This document shows positions 39,607-47,834 of a DNA stretch of 64,000 nucleotides, piece after piece. The notes under the pieces were generated by a model. That model searched no databases, was not told where the DNA came from, and saw only the letters and a program-made list of their open reading frames with translations. Every line of letters starts with the position of its first letter. Positions within the stretch are counted from its first letter, which is position 1. The position numbers and the translations under genes are program-made. The DNA is from Arthrobacter sp. EPSL27 (GTDB lineage Bacteria; Actinomycetota; Actinomycetes; Actinomycetales; Micrococcaceae): assembly GCF_001512305.1 (NCBI RefSeq), contig NZ_LNUT01000004.1:729757-793756 (forward strand), read 5' to 3'.

Positions 39607-40464
39607 TTATCGGCGCCGGCCTCCTGCGCGCCGCGGGCCCTCGGCCTCGTCCAGGCGCTGCCGCTCCTCGTCGGTGGGTGCTCCGCCGCCCAGGTCCGCT
39701 GGCATCCACCATGCGCCCGGGGCCGCTTCCAGCGGGAAGTCCGCGATGCAGGTGTCGATTCCGGCCTGGAGGGCTGCGCGCAGCGCCTCCGTGGCCGCTT
39801 GGGCATCCTGGGACGGGGCCGTGATGCCCGGTCCCAGGGTCACCGGCCCGCCCACATGGATCCGCACCGGGGCGCGCCAGGCCCGGGCGGGGGAGAACCC
39901 GCGGCTGCGGGTCATCAGCCGGTGGGCGCCCCAGACGGACACCGGAATGACGGGCACACCGGCCTCCGCCGCCATCCGCACGGCGCCGGTCTTGCACTCG
40001 CGCACACGGAAGCTGCGGCTGACGCCGGCCTCGGGCAGGATCGCGACGTACTCGCCCGCGCGGAGCCGGTCGACGGCGGCGGCGTAGGCGTCGGCACCGC
40101 TCCCGTAGCCCACCACCACGTGGCCGGCCGCACTGACGGCGGGCCCGGCAAGCCAGTGGTCGGCCGCGGCCTGGGTGACGAGGAAGCGCAGCTGGGCCCT
40201 GGAGTGCCGCCACAGCAGCAGTTCGGCGAAGGCGAAGTCGAGGTAGCCGAAGTGTGTGATCGCAACCAGGGCGCCCCGGCCCGGCACCACGTGGCGGGAC
40301 GGGCCGGGCGCGGCCGTGCCGGCCGGTGCTCCGGGCGGCTCCGGTGGCGGGAGGTGCTCCTGCCCGGTCACGATGACCCGGATCCGGAACAGCCGGACCA
40401 AGGCCAACCCGGTGCGGACAATGACGCGGTAGAAGCGGTCGCTGGGCCGGGGGAGCCAGGGCAT
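39607..40464 (-). CDS. PlsC-like acyltransferase
   Basis: The 285-residue lysophospholipid-acyltransferase family protein has block I H-x4-D (ITHFGYLDFAF), block III LPEAGVSRSF (an altered EGTRS) and block IV GVPVIPVSVWG. It probably acylates 1-acylglycerol-3-phosphate or another lyso-lipid. The first 45 residues may dip into the membrane. The insert PPPEPPGAPAGTAAPGP before block I is low complexity. It begins one base after the upstream DUF1295 gene ends, so the two are coupled. Confidence 0.85.
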   Translation of the reverse strand: MPWLPRPSDRFYRVIVRTGLALVRLFRIRVIVTGQEHLPPPEPPGAPAGTAAPGPSRHVVPGRGALVAITHFGYLDFAFAELLLWRHSRAQLRFLVTQAAADHWLAGPAVSAAGHVVVGYGSGADAYAAAVDRLRAGEYVAILPEAGVSRSFRVRECKTGAVRMAAEAGVPVIPVSVWGAHRLMTRSRGFSPARAWRAPVRIHVGGPVTLGPGITAPSQDAQAATEALRAALQAGIDTCIADFPLEAAPGAWWMPADLGGGAPTDEERQRLDEAEGPRRAGGRRR

Positions 40465-40465
40465 G

Positions 40466-41290
40466 TCAGCGCCCGCCCCGCCGGCGAGGCGGCAGCGGCA
40501 GGAAACCCGAGGTGGCTTCCACGTACTCCTTGTACCCGGGACGGGAGGACATCGCCTTCTCAGTCAGCGGCTTGCCGGACTTGCCGGCGAGCAGCCAGAT
40601 CATCAGCGCGGGGGAGAGGATGGTCAGCACGCCCGGCCAGGAATCGGCAGCCACCAGAAAAATCCCGGCCCAGACGGCGGCGTCGCCGAAGTAGTTCGGA
40701 TGCCGCGTATACCGCCAGAGCCCGGTGTTGAGCACCGTCCCGCGCCGCGACGGATCGGCCTTGAACTGTGCCAGCTGCCAGTCGCCCACCGTTTCGAAGA
40801 CAAAACCGACGCCCCACAGCAGCACGCCCAGCCAGGCCAGCCAGCCCAGGGTTCCGGTGCTGAACATCCCCACCTGCACGGTCAGGGAGACGAAGAACAG
40901 GATCACGCCCTGCGGCAGGTACACCTTGCGCAGCGCGTAGGTGTTCCGGGAGCCGGGTGCGGAGGAGAGCATGTCCGCGTACCGCGGGTCCTCGTGGGCG
41001 CCGCGGGCGCGCAGACCGATGTGCACAGCGAGGCGCACGCCCCACACGGCCACGAGTGCCAGCAGCAGCAGGCGGCGGCCGCCGTCGCCGTGCCCGGCCG
41101 AAAGGAACCAGGAGATGGCAGCCGCCACCACGAAGCCGAGCCCCCAGACGGTGTCCATCACCGAGTGGCGGCGCTGGCGGACGCCGACGACGAACGTGAC
41201 GGCCAGCAGGGCCGCGATCCCGGCCGCAACCCAGGGCAGGCTGGCCAGGAACGGCCCCAGGGGGAAGTCGCTGAGGGGGAGGCCCGGCAT
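40466..41290 (-). CDS. DUF1295 (steroid 5-alpha-reductase-like) membrane protein
   Basis: The 274-residue protein has about six membrane helices and the family motif GLWRYTRHPNYFGD, which in related ICMT/DHCR enzymes binds a nucleotide or SAM cofactor. It probably reduces a lipid or methylates a membrane substrate, but the reaction is not known. The start ATG at 41290 is the last of three tandem TGATG junctions (see repeat at 41284-41334). It is co-transcribed with the hydrolase upstream and the PlsC-like gene downstream. Confidence 0.87.
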   Translation of the reverse strand: MPGLPLSDFPLGPFLASLPWVAAGIAALLAVTFVVGVRQRRHSVMDTVWGLGFVVAAAISWFLSAGHGDGGRRLLLLALVAVWGVRLAVHIGLRARGAHEDPRYADMLSSAPGSRNTYALRKVYLPQGVILFFVSLTVQVGMFSTGTLGWLAWLGVLLWGVGFVFETVGDWQLAQFKADPSRRGTVLNTGLWRYTRHPNYFGDAAVWAGIFLVAADSWPGVLTILSPALMIWLLAGKSGKPLTEKAMSSRPGYKEYVEATSGFLPLPPRRRGGR

Positions 41291-41334
41291 CACAGCACCG
41301 CCGGCATCACAGCACCACCGGCATCACAGCACCA
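41284..41334. repeat. 17-bp tandem triplication at a stop/start junction
   Basis: Three units of 17 bp (41284-41300, 41301-41317, 41318-41334); units 2 and 3 are identical and unit 1 differs by one base. On the minus strand each contains CTGTGATG, that is a stop and a start. The hydrolase ends in unit 3 and the DUF1295 gene starts in unit 1. Confidence 0.85.
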
Positions 41335-42082
41335 CCGGCAGGCGGACTCCGGACGCGGGCAGGAGGCTGCGGAACGCGTCGGCGTCGCCGTCGACATTCC
41401 GGCCTGAACTGGCGGCGAAGGCGTCAAGGATGAAACCGTTCGCGAGGGAGTTCCACAGACCCACCCGCCGGAACATAAAGTGCCCGGCCCCCTTGAGGGC
41501 GACGTAGTCCACGGACTCCGCGACGCCGTCGGCCCGGCGTGCGTAGGCGAGCGAATTCGCGGGGCTGGTCCAGCGGTCCTCGGTGCCGTGGACGATCAGG
41601 ATCCGGCGGCCGGCCACGCGTCCGGCGGGGGTTGAGCTGTCCAGCCAGGGGGCGAGGGCGGCGACGGCTTCGACCTGGGGGTGGTCAGCGACGCACAGCG
41701 CGGTGAGGCCGCCCATGGAGTGGCCGAGGAGGTAAACGGGGACGCCGGGGTGTTCGCGGCTGATGTGGGACAGTGCCCAGCGGGCATCCTCGACAGGGGA
41801 CATGTCCTTTCCGTTCCAGCCCCGGTACCGGTTCCGGAGGGTCCAGACGGCCAGCCCGTCGCTGCCGCCCCCGCGCTGGAGGGCCCGGGCGAAGGGGATC
41901 ATCCGGGCGGGGCTGAGGTGCGTCCCGCGGACGGCGTCGTAACTGTTCGCGCGGCCGCCGTGCAGCACCAGCGCCACGCCGCGGGTTTCCCCGGCAGCTC
42001 CGGCAATGCTCAGGACAGCCCTGGCCGCCGGCCCGGGGACCCCCTGCGCAGGTTCGCGGTCGTCGATCTTGCGTATGGCCAC
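41324..42082 (-). CDS. alpha/beta hydrolase
   Basis: The 252-residue protein has the oxyanion segment VLHGGRANSYD, the nucleophile elbow YLLGHSMGGLTAL, an acid in IVHGTEDRWTSP and a histidine in KGAGHFMF. It resembles dienelactone-hydrolase or acyl-esterase type serine hydrolases; the substrate is unknown. GTG 42082 has GGAGG seven bases upstream. It heads the hydrolase, DUF1295, PlsC-like set, which may act on a lipid. Confidence 0.88.
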   Translation of the reverse strand: MAIRKIDDREPAQGVPGPAARAVLSIAGAAGETRGVALVLHGGRANSYDAVRGTHLSPARMIPFARALQRGGGSDGLAVWTLRNRYRGWNGKDMSPVEDARWALSHISREHPGVPVYLLGHSMGGLTALCVADHPQVEAVAALAPWLDSSTPAGRVAGRRILIVHGTEDRWTSPANSLAYARRADGVAESVDYVALKGAGHFMFRRVGLWNSLANGFILDAFAASSGRNVDGDADAFRSLLPASGVRLPVVL

Positions 42083-42214
42083 GCTGTATCCTCCACGTCT
42101 CGTCCGTCATTTCCAACCATAGGGCGCGCAGCGCGCCCTCAGAACATTCGGAGCGGTGCCTCCGGGAGATTGGCAGGGATCCCTGCGGGTGCTGCCCCGG
42201 CGGGCGGGATGCTC

Positions 42215-42243
42215 TTGACGGTGCGGGGACGCAGGAGTAGGCC
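42215..42243 (+). promoter_or_regulatory. promoter-like TTGACG-N17-TAGGCC
   Basis: -35 TTGACG (42215) and TAGGCC (42238) with 17-base spacing, upstream of the flavoenzyme at 42333. The -10 lacks the final T, so strength is uncertain. Confidence 0.4.
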
Positions 42244-42332
42244 TGTGCTCGTAAACCTCCGGACGTCTCGCCGGCTGGGAGCACAGTTCACCGTCCGGGT
42301 CGGAACTCACGACGAAATCGACGGTAAAGAAA

Positions 42333-43706
42333 ATGAACGGAACATCTTTGGACAGCCTGCGCGAGCAAGTCCGCGGGCCGGTCATCACGCCTTCAGACGC
42401 AGGCTACGATGCGGCGCGTGCGGTCTTCAACGGCATGATCGACAAGCGCCCGGCCGCGGTGGTGCAGGTATCCCAGGTGGCTGACGTGATCGCGTGCGTC
42501 AACTTCGCCCGGGACAACTCCCTCGATCTGGCGGTCCGCGGGGGAGGGCACAGCGCCCCGGGCTTTGGCACCTGGGACGACGCGCTGGTCATCGACTTCT
42601 CCCAGACCACCGGGGTGCGCATCGATCCCGCGGCGGCCACGGCGCGTGCCGAGGCCGGGGCCACCTGGGCCGACTTCAACCACGCCACCCACGCCTTTGG
42701 CCTCGCAACTCCCGGCGGCATTGTCGGCTCGACCGGCATCGCCGGCCTGACCCTCGGGGGCGGCATCGGCTACCTGAGCCGCAAGTACGGGCTCAGCTGC
42801 GACAACCTCGTCTCGGCCGACGTCGTCACGGCCGACGGGAAGTTCCTGACCGCCAGCGAAAACCAGCACCCCGACCTGTTCTGGGCGCTGCGCGGCGGCG
42901 GCGGGAACTTCGGCGTCGTGACCTCGTTCGAGTACCGGCTGCACCCCGTGGACATGGTCCATGCCGGCATCATCATCTACCCCATCGAGCACGCGCAGAC
43001 GGTGGCTGCGTTCTACCGGGACCACATGGCCTCCGCACCGGAAGAGTTTGGCGCGTTCCTGGGCTTCCACCAGGGCCCGCCGGTGCCGTTCCTGCCGGAA
43101 GAGTGGCATGGCAAGCCGGTGTGCGTCGTCGTCGGGATGTGGACCGGCGACCCGGCGGAAGGTCCGGCCCGCTGGCAACCCTTCCTGGACGCCGCGCCGG
43201 CGGCCGGATCCATGGTGGGGCCGATGCCGTACCCCGCGCTGAACTCGGCCTTCGACCCGCTCCAGCCCCCCGGCATGCAGGCCTACTGGAAAGCGGATTA
43301 CCTGGCGGAGCTCAATGACGGCGCCATCGCGGCGCACATCGAGCACGGCAGCAGGGTCCCCAGCGTGCAGACCGCGGTCCACATCTATCCCATCGATGGC
43401 GCCGTCCAGCGGGTGGGCGCCACGGACACGGCGTTTGCCAACAGGGACGTCAGGTTCTCCCCGGTGATCGCGGGCCAGTGGATGGACCCGGCGGAAAACG
43501 AGGCCAACATCGCCTGGGTGCGGGACTACGCGGCCGCCCTGCGGCCCTATTCGGCTCCCGGCGGGTACATCAACTTCATGGACAACGACGACCTGCCCCG
43601 GATCGCGGAAAACTACGGGCCCAACTACAACCGCCTGCGGGAGATCAAAGCCGCCTACGATCCGCAGAACCTCTTCCACGTCAACCAGAACATCACCCCG
43701 GCGTAG
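42333..43706 (+). CDS. FAD-linked oxidase, 6-hydroxy-D-nicotine-oxidase-like (VAO/BBE)
   Basis: The 457-residue flavoprotein has a PCMH FAD-binding domain with RGGGHSAPGFG, where H73 is the expected covalent FAD ligand, and the TPGGIVGSTGIAGLTLGGG loop. The position of the second, cysteinyl link in berberine-bridge enzymes appears to be Ser here, so attachment should be through one residue. The BBE tail NYNRLREIKAAYDPQNLFHVNQNI is complete. Known relatives oxidise alkaloids or sugars, including 6-hydroxy-D-nicotine in Arthrobacter; no nicotine pathway genes surround it. Confidence 0.9.
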   Translation: MNGTSLDSLREQVRGPVITPSDAGYDAARAVFNGMIDKRPAAVVQVSQVADVIACVNFARDNSLDLAVRGGGHSAPGFGTWDDALVIDFSQTTGVRIDPAAATARAEAGATWADFNHATHAFGLATPGGIVGSTGIAGLTLGGGIGYLSRKYGLSCDNLVSADVVTADGKFLTASENQHPDLFWALRGGGGNFGVVTSFEYRLHPVDMVHAGIIIYPIEHAQTVAAFYRDHMASAPEEFGAFLGFHQGPPVPFLPEEWHGKPVCVVVGMWTGDPAEGPARWQPFLDAAPAAGSMVGPMPYPALNSAFDPLQPPGMQAYWKADYLAELNDGAIAAHIEHGSRVPSVQTAVHIYPIDGAVQRVGATDTAFANRDVRFSPVIAGQWMDPAENEANIAWVRDYAAALRPYSAPGGYINFMDNDDLPRIAENYGPNYNRLREIKAAYDPQNLFHVNQNITPA

Positions 43707-43783
43707 TCCGCCAGGGTCCCGGCGCGTCATCAGCAGGGGGCTCCCCGGCACGCCACGCGTCCGGACGGCCCCGCGGAACCCAG

Positions 43784-43789
43784 TAAAGT
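43784..43789 (+). promoter_or_regulatory. -10 box TAAAGT ahead of the MRLNC leader
   Basis: TAAAGT ends eight bases before the ATG at 43797, placing the likely transcript start at that codon. Confidence 0.5.
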
Positions 43790-43796
43790 CTTCGGC

Positions 43797-43814
43797 ATGA
43801 GGTTGAACTGCTGA
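43797..43814 (+). CDS. putative 5-residue leader peptide MRLNC
   Basis: ATG-AGG-TTG-AAC-TGC-TGA starts about where transcription should begin and ends in TGATG, sharing its last base with the YibE/F start codon. The YibE/F gene has no good binding site of its own (only a distant GAGG), so translation of the leader and re-initiation would explain how it is expressed. A terminal Cys codon just before the stop is a feature of actinobacterial cysteine-sensing leaders, but one Cys is weak evidence. Confidence 0.35.
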   Translation: MRLNC

Positions 43815-45253
43815 TGGGCGCCGGACATTCACACACCCTTCCGGGGCACGCGGATCTGACGCCCCGGGCGCTCGCCGCGCGCAAGAAAGCCAACCTCATC
43901 CTGGCCGCCATCCTGATCCCTCTGACGCTGCTGACACTCGTGGCGATGGCCCTGTTGTGGCCCTCAGGCAGCAAGGAGGGGATCACCCTGGCCAGCCCCT
44001 ACGCGGCCGCGCCGGGTGTCACGTTCGATACCGGCAAGATCCAGCGTGTGGTCACCGGCCCCTGCATGGACGCCCTCCAGGAGGGCGGGGCAGAAGCGGG
44101 AGCCGCGCCGCAGCCGGGCTCCGAGTGCACCTTTGCGTTCACGGACCCGGACAAGGGCGGCAACCCCGTCAAAGTGGTGATCAACCCCGACGTCGCCAAG
44201 TCCCACGGCGTGAAGCCCGGCGACAACATCCGCTACCTGAACCTCTCCAAGGTCCAGGGCGCCGAAGCCCAGGGCACCCCCGCCTACGTCTTCGTCGACT
44301 TCGTCCGGACCCTGCCCATCATCTTCCTGGCCGTCCTGTACGCCGTGGTGGTGATCGCCGTCGCCCGCTGGCGCGGACTGCGGGCGCTGATCGGGCTGGT
44401 CGGCGCCTACGGCGTGCTGGTCTCGTTTATGCTGCCGGGGCTGGTGGAGGGCAAGCCGCCGCTGCTGCTGGCGCTGGTGGGGTCCACGGTGATCATGATC
44501 GGGGTGCTCTACTTCGCCCACGGCTTCTCCGCCCGGACCTCGACGGCGCTGCTGGGCACCATGTTCGGCCTGGCGATCACCGCGCTCCTGGCCGCCTGGG
44601 CCACCGACGCCGCCAACCTCGCCGGCGTCGGCAGCCACGACTCGGCGACCCTCGCCAACATCTCCGACAACATCTCCATCTCCGGCATCATCCTGTGCGG
44701 GCTCATCATCTCCGGGCTGGGCGTCCTCAACGACGTCACCATCACCCAGTCCTCGGCCGTGTGGGAACTCTGGGAACTGGCCCCGGAAACATCCGCCCGC
44801 CAGCTGTTTGCCTCCGCCATGCGGATCGGGCGGGACCACATCGCCTCCACGGTTTACACCATCGCATTCGCGTACGCCGGCGCGGCGCTGCCCGTGCTGA
44901 TCCTCGTGATGCTCTACGAACGGCCGCTCGGGGATGCCCTCACCAGCGCCGAGCTGTCCGAGGAAGTGATCCGTACCCTGGTGGGTTCGGTGGGCCTGGT
45001 CCTGGCCATTCCGGTCACCACCCTGATCGCGGTCCTCGTGGTAAAGGCGACCGGAATCAAAGCCCGCGGCAGCGCGGCCGGCGGGGACCGGAGCGCCGTG
45101 CTCCAGCCCGCCTTTGCAGGCCCGGCCCGTTCTGCAGCGGACGACGGCGGCCGGCAGCCGGAGGGCGGCGGCGCCGGGTTCGATCCCTCCGAACCTGAGC
45201 CCGGACCCGCGCCGGCAGGGCGCCGCGGGCGCCGTGCCGCGGCGCGGGACTGA
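43814..45253 (+). CDS. YibE/F-like membrane protein
   Basis: The 479-residue protein has one N-terminal helix (about 28-49), an extracytoplasmic domain of about 95 residues with two cysteines (C84, C104) that could form a disulfide, then seven helices with family segments RTLPIIFLAVLYAVVV, HDSATLANISDNISISGIIL and GVLNDVTITQSSAVWEL. The Pro/Gly/Arg-rich C-terminal 60 residues are cytoplasmic. YibE/F proteins are widespread and uncharacterised. Its start overlaps a 5-codon upstream ORF. Confidence 0.88.
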   Translation: MGAGHSHTLPGHADLTPRALAARKKANLILAAILIPLTLLTLVAMALLWPSGSKEGITLASPYAAAPGVTFDTGKIQRVVTGPCMDALQEGGAEAGAAPQPGSECTFAFTDPDKGGNPVKVVINPDVAKSHGVKPGDNIRYLNLSKVQGAEAQGTPAYVFVDFVRTLPIIFLAVLYAVVVIAVARWRGLRALIGLVGAYGVLVSFMLPGLVEGKPPLLLALVGSTVIMIGVLYFAHGFSARTSTALLGTMFGLAITALLAAWATDAANLAGVGSHDSATLANISDNISISGIILCGLIISGLGVLNDVTITQSSAVWELWELAPETSARQLFASAMRIGRDHIASTVYTIAFAYAGAALPVLILVMLYERPLGDALTSAELSEEVIRTLVGSVGLVLAIPVTTLIAVLVVKATGIKARGSAAGGDRSAVLQPAFAGPARSAADDGGRQPEGGGAGFDPSEPEPGPAPAGRRGRRAAARD

Positions 45254-45318
45254 CGCCGGATTTTCCACATATCCGGCGCGGATCCGGCCGATTTGCCCGG
45301 CTTTGAGACAATAAACGG

Positions 45319-46500
45319 GTGACTGTTGTAGCTACCCCTCCCGCCCCCAAGCTGGAACTCCCGCCCCTGAAGCTGGGTCCCCTCACGGTGGACACCCCCG
45401 TGATCCTGGCTCCCATGGCGGGCATCACCAACTCCGCGTTCCGCAGGCTGTGCCGTGAATACGGCGGCGGCCTGTACGTCGCGGAGATGGTCACGTCCCG
45501 TGCCCTCGTCGAACGCACGCCGGAGTCGCTGCGCATCATCTCGCACGACGACGACGAGAAAGTGCGCTCTGTCCAGCTCTACGGAGTGGACCCCATCACG
45601 GTGGGACAGGCCGTGCGCATGCTGGTCGAGGAAGACCGGGCCGACCACATCGACCTGAACTTCGGCTGCCCGGTGCCCAAGGTCACCCGGCGGGGCGGGG
45701 GTTCGGCCCTGCCCTGGAAGACCGACCTCTTCACCGCGATCGTGCAGACCGCCGTCAAGGAAGCCTCCAAGGGCGACATCCCGCTGACCATCAAGATGCG
45801 CAAGGGCATCGACGAGGACCACCTCACCTACCTTGACGCCGGCCGGATCGCCCGCGACTCCGGAGTCGCCGCCGTCGCGCTCCACGGACGCACCGCCGCG
45901 CAGTTCTACTCCGGCCAGGCCGACTGGTCCGCGATCGCCCGGCTGCGCGAGGCGCTGCCGGACATCCCGGTCCTCGGCAACGGCGACATCTGGTCCGCCG
46001 AAGACGCCGTCCGCATGGTCCGCGAGACCGGCGTCGACGGTGTGGTGGTGGGCCGCGGCTGCCAGGGCCGGCCCTGGCTGTTCGGTGACCTCATGGCTGC
46101 TTTCGAGGGCAGCGACGAACGCCACAAGCCGAGCCTGGGTCAGGTGGCCGAAGGGGTGTACCGCCACGCCCAGCTGATGGTGGAAACGTTCGGCGGCGAC
46201 GAAGGCAAGGCGCTGCGGGAAATCCGCAAGCACATGGCCTGGTACTTCAAGGGATACGTGGTCGGCAGCGAGCTGCGGACCAAGCTGGCGATGGTGACCA
46301 GCCTTGAGGTGCTCCGCGGAACGCTGGACCAGCTGGACCTCGAATCGCCCTACCCCGGAGTGGACGCGGAAGGTCCCCGGGGCCGTGCGGGCTCGCCCAA
46401 GAAACCCGCCCTGCCCAAGGACTGGCTTCTGGACCGCACCCTGGACGCCGAGCAGTCGCGCGAAATCTGCCACGCGGAACTGGACGTGTCCGGTGGCTGA
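45319..46500 (+). CDS. dusB: tRNA-dihydrouridine synthase, DusB type
   Basis: The 393-residue FMN enzyme reduces uridine in the tRNA D-loop. It has APMAGITNSAFRRLCREYGGGLYVAEM at the start of the TIM barrel, catalytic C117 in HIDLNFGCPVPK, VTIK-type segment IPLTIKMRKGID and the phosphate-binding VGRGCQGRPWLF. The GTG start is preceded by ACAATAAACGG with little room for a leader. It overlaps the next gene by eight bases, giving a dusB-dgt pair. Confidence 0.94.
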   Translation: MTVVATPPAPKLELPPLKLGPLTVDTPVILAPMAGITNSAFRRLCREYGGGLYVAEMVTSRALVERTPESLRIISHDDDEKVRSVQLYGVDPITVGQAVRMLVEEDRADHIDLNFGCPVPKVTRRGGGSALPWKTDLFTAIVQTAVKEASKGDIPLTIKMRKGIDEDHLTYLDAGRIARDSGVAAVALHGRTAAQFYSGQADWSAIARLREALPDIPVLGNGDIWSAEDAVRMVRETGVDGVVVGRGCQGRPWLFGDLMAAFEGSDERHKPSLGQVAEGVYRHAQLMVETFGGDEGKALREIRKHMAWYFKGYVVGSELRTKLAMVTSLEVLRGTLDQLDLESPYPGVDAEGPRGRAGSPKKPALPKDWLLDRTLDAEQSREICHAELDVSGG

Positions 46501-47782
46501 AACCAGAACCTCCGCTCCCGTGCTGGACGGCTACGTGGCCCGCGACGCCGCCCGCTGGGTGGAGGAGCCGCCCAAGTCCACGTACCGTTCCGACTTCGAG
46601 CGCGACCGCGCCAGGGTGCTGCACTCCTCGGCGCTGCGCAGGCTGGGGGCCAAGACCCAGGTCGTGGCCCCTGACACCGACGACTTTGTCCGCACCCGCC
46701 TCACCCACAGCCTTGAGGTGGCGCAGGTGGGCCGCGAGCTGGGGCGTGCCCTGGGCTGCGATCCGGATGTGGTGGACACCGCCTGCCTCAGCCACGACCT
46801 GGGCCACCCGCCCTTCGGCCACAACGGCGAATCGGCGCTGAACGAGGTCGCCCACGCGATCGGCGGCTTCGAGGGCAACGCCCAGACGCTTCGCCTGCTG
46901 ACCCGGCTGGAGCCCAAGGTGCTCGCCGCGGACGGGCGCCCCGCCGGGCTGAACCTGACCCGTGCCAGCCTGGACGCCGCCGCGAAGTACCCGTGGTCCG
47001 CCGAGAACGCCCCCGTGATCCACGGCGAACGGACCAGCAAGTTCGGCGCCTACGAGGACGACCTGCCCATCTTTGACTGGATCCGCGAGGACGCCCCCGC
47101 GCACCGCTCCTGCCTCGAGGCGCAGGTCATGGACCTGGCCGACGACATCTCCTACTCCGTGCACGACGTCGAGGACGCGATTGTCGCCGGGCACTTCCAG
47201 CTGCGCTGGATGGACAACCCGGACCACCGTGCCCGCGTGGTGGGCTACGCCAAGCAGTGGTACCTGCCGCACAACGACCCCGCCGCGATTGATGCCGCCC
47301 TCGCCCGGCTGGAGGCCACCAGCGTGTGGGTGCGCGAGACCGACGGCAGCCGCAAGTCCATGGCGGCGCTCAAGGACATGACCAGCCAGCTGATCGGCCG
47401 GTTCTGCCAGAGCGCGCTCGCGTCCACCCGCGCCGTCTACGGCCCCGAGAACCTGACCCGCTACAACGCGGAGCTGATCGTTCCCGAGGACACCGTGCTG
47501 GAAATCGCCGTGATGAAGGGCCTGGCCACCACTTTCGTGATGACCACAGAACACCGGCAGCCCATCTACGAACGCCAGCGGGAGGTCCTGCACGCCCTCG
47601 TCACCGCCCTGAACGCCACCGGTGACCGGCACCTCGAGCCGATGTTCGCTGCCGACTGGCAGGACGCCGCGGACGACGGCGCGCGGCTGCGTGTGGTGAT
47701 CGACCAGGTCGCGTCGCTGACGGACGGATCCGCGCTGGCCATGTACGAGCGGCTCGTCGGCAGCCTGCCGTCGCTGTGGTGA
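46493..47782 (+). CDS. dgt: dGTPase-like HD-domain triphosphohydrolase
   Basis: The 429-residue protein has the N-terminal YRSDFERDRARVLHSSALRRLGAKTQV, the metal-binding H72 in RTRLTHSLEVAQVG, H101-D102 in CLSHDLGHPPFGHNGESAL and D in DLADDISYSVHDVEDA. It hydrolyses dNTPs to deoxynucleosides and triphosphate. GTG 46493 lies inside the dusB end; no other start fits. Adjacent dnaG follows in the usual actinobacterial order dus-dgt-dnaG. Confidence 0.94.
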   Translation: MAETRTSAPVLDGYVARDAARWVEEPPKSTYRSDFERDRARVLHSSALRRLGAKTQVVAPDTDDFVRTRLTHSLEVAQVGRELGRALGCDPDVVDTACLSHDLGHPPFGHNGESALNEVAHAIGGFEGNAQTLRLLTRLEPKVLAADGRPAGLNLTRASLDAAAKYPWSAENAPVIHGERTSKFGAYEDDLPIFDWIREDAPAHRSCLEAQVMDLADDISYSVHDVEDAIVAGHFQLRWMDNPDHRARVVGYAKQWYLPHNDPAAIDAALARLEATSVWVRETDGSRKSMAALKDMTSQLIGRFCQSALASTRAVYGPENLTRYNAELIVPEDTVLEIAVMKGLATTFVMTTEHRQPIYERQREVLHALVTALNATGDRHLEPMFAADWQDAADDGARLRVVIDQVASLTDGSALAMYERLVGSLPSLW

Positions 47783-47822
47783 CGGACGCCATTGGCGGCC
47801 CGCCGGCGTCGTACCCGGGGAC

Positions 47823-47828
47823 TAGGAT
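47823..47828 (+). promoter_or_regulatory. -10 box TAGGAT, leaderless start of dnaG
   Basis: TAGGAT ends seven bases before GTG 47835; no binding site between them. dnaG therefore probably has its own leaderless transcript besides any read-through from dgt. Confidence 0.55.
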
Positions 47829-47834
47829 GGCATT

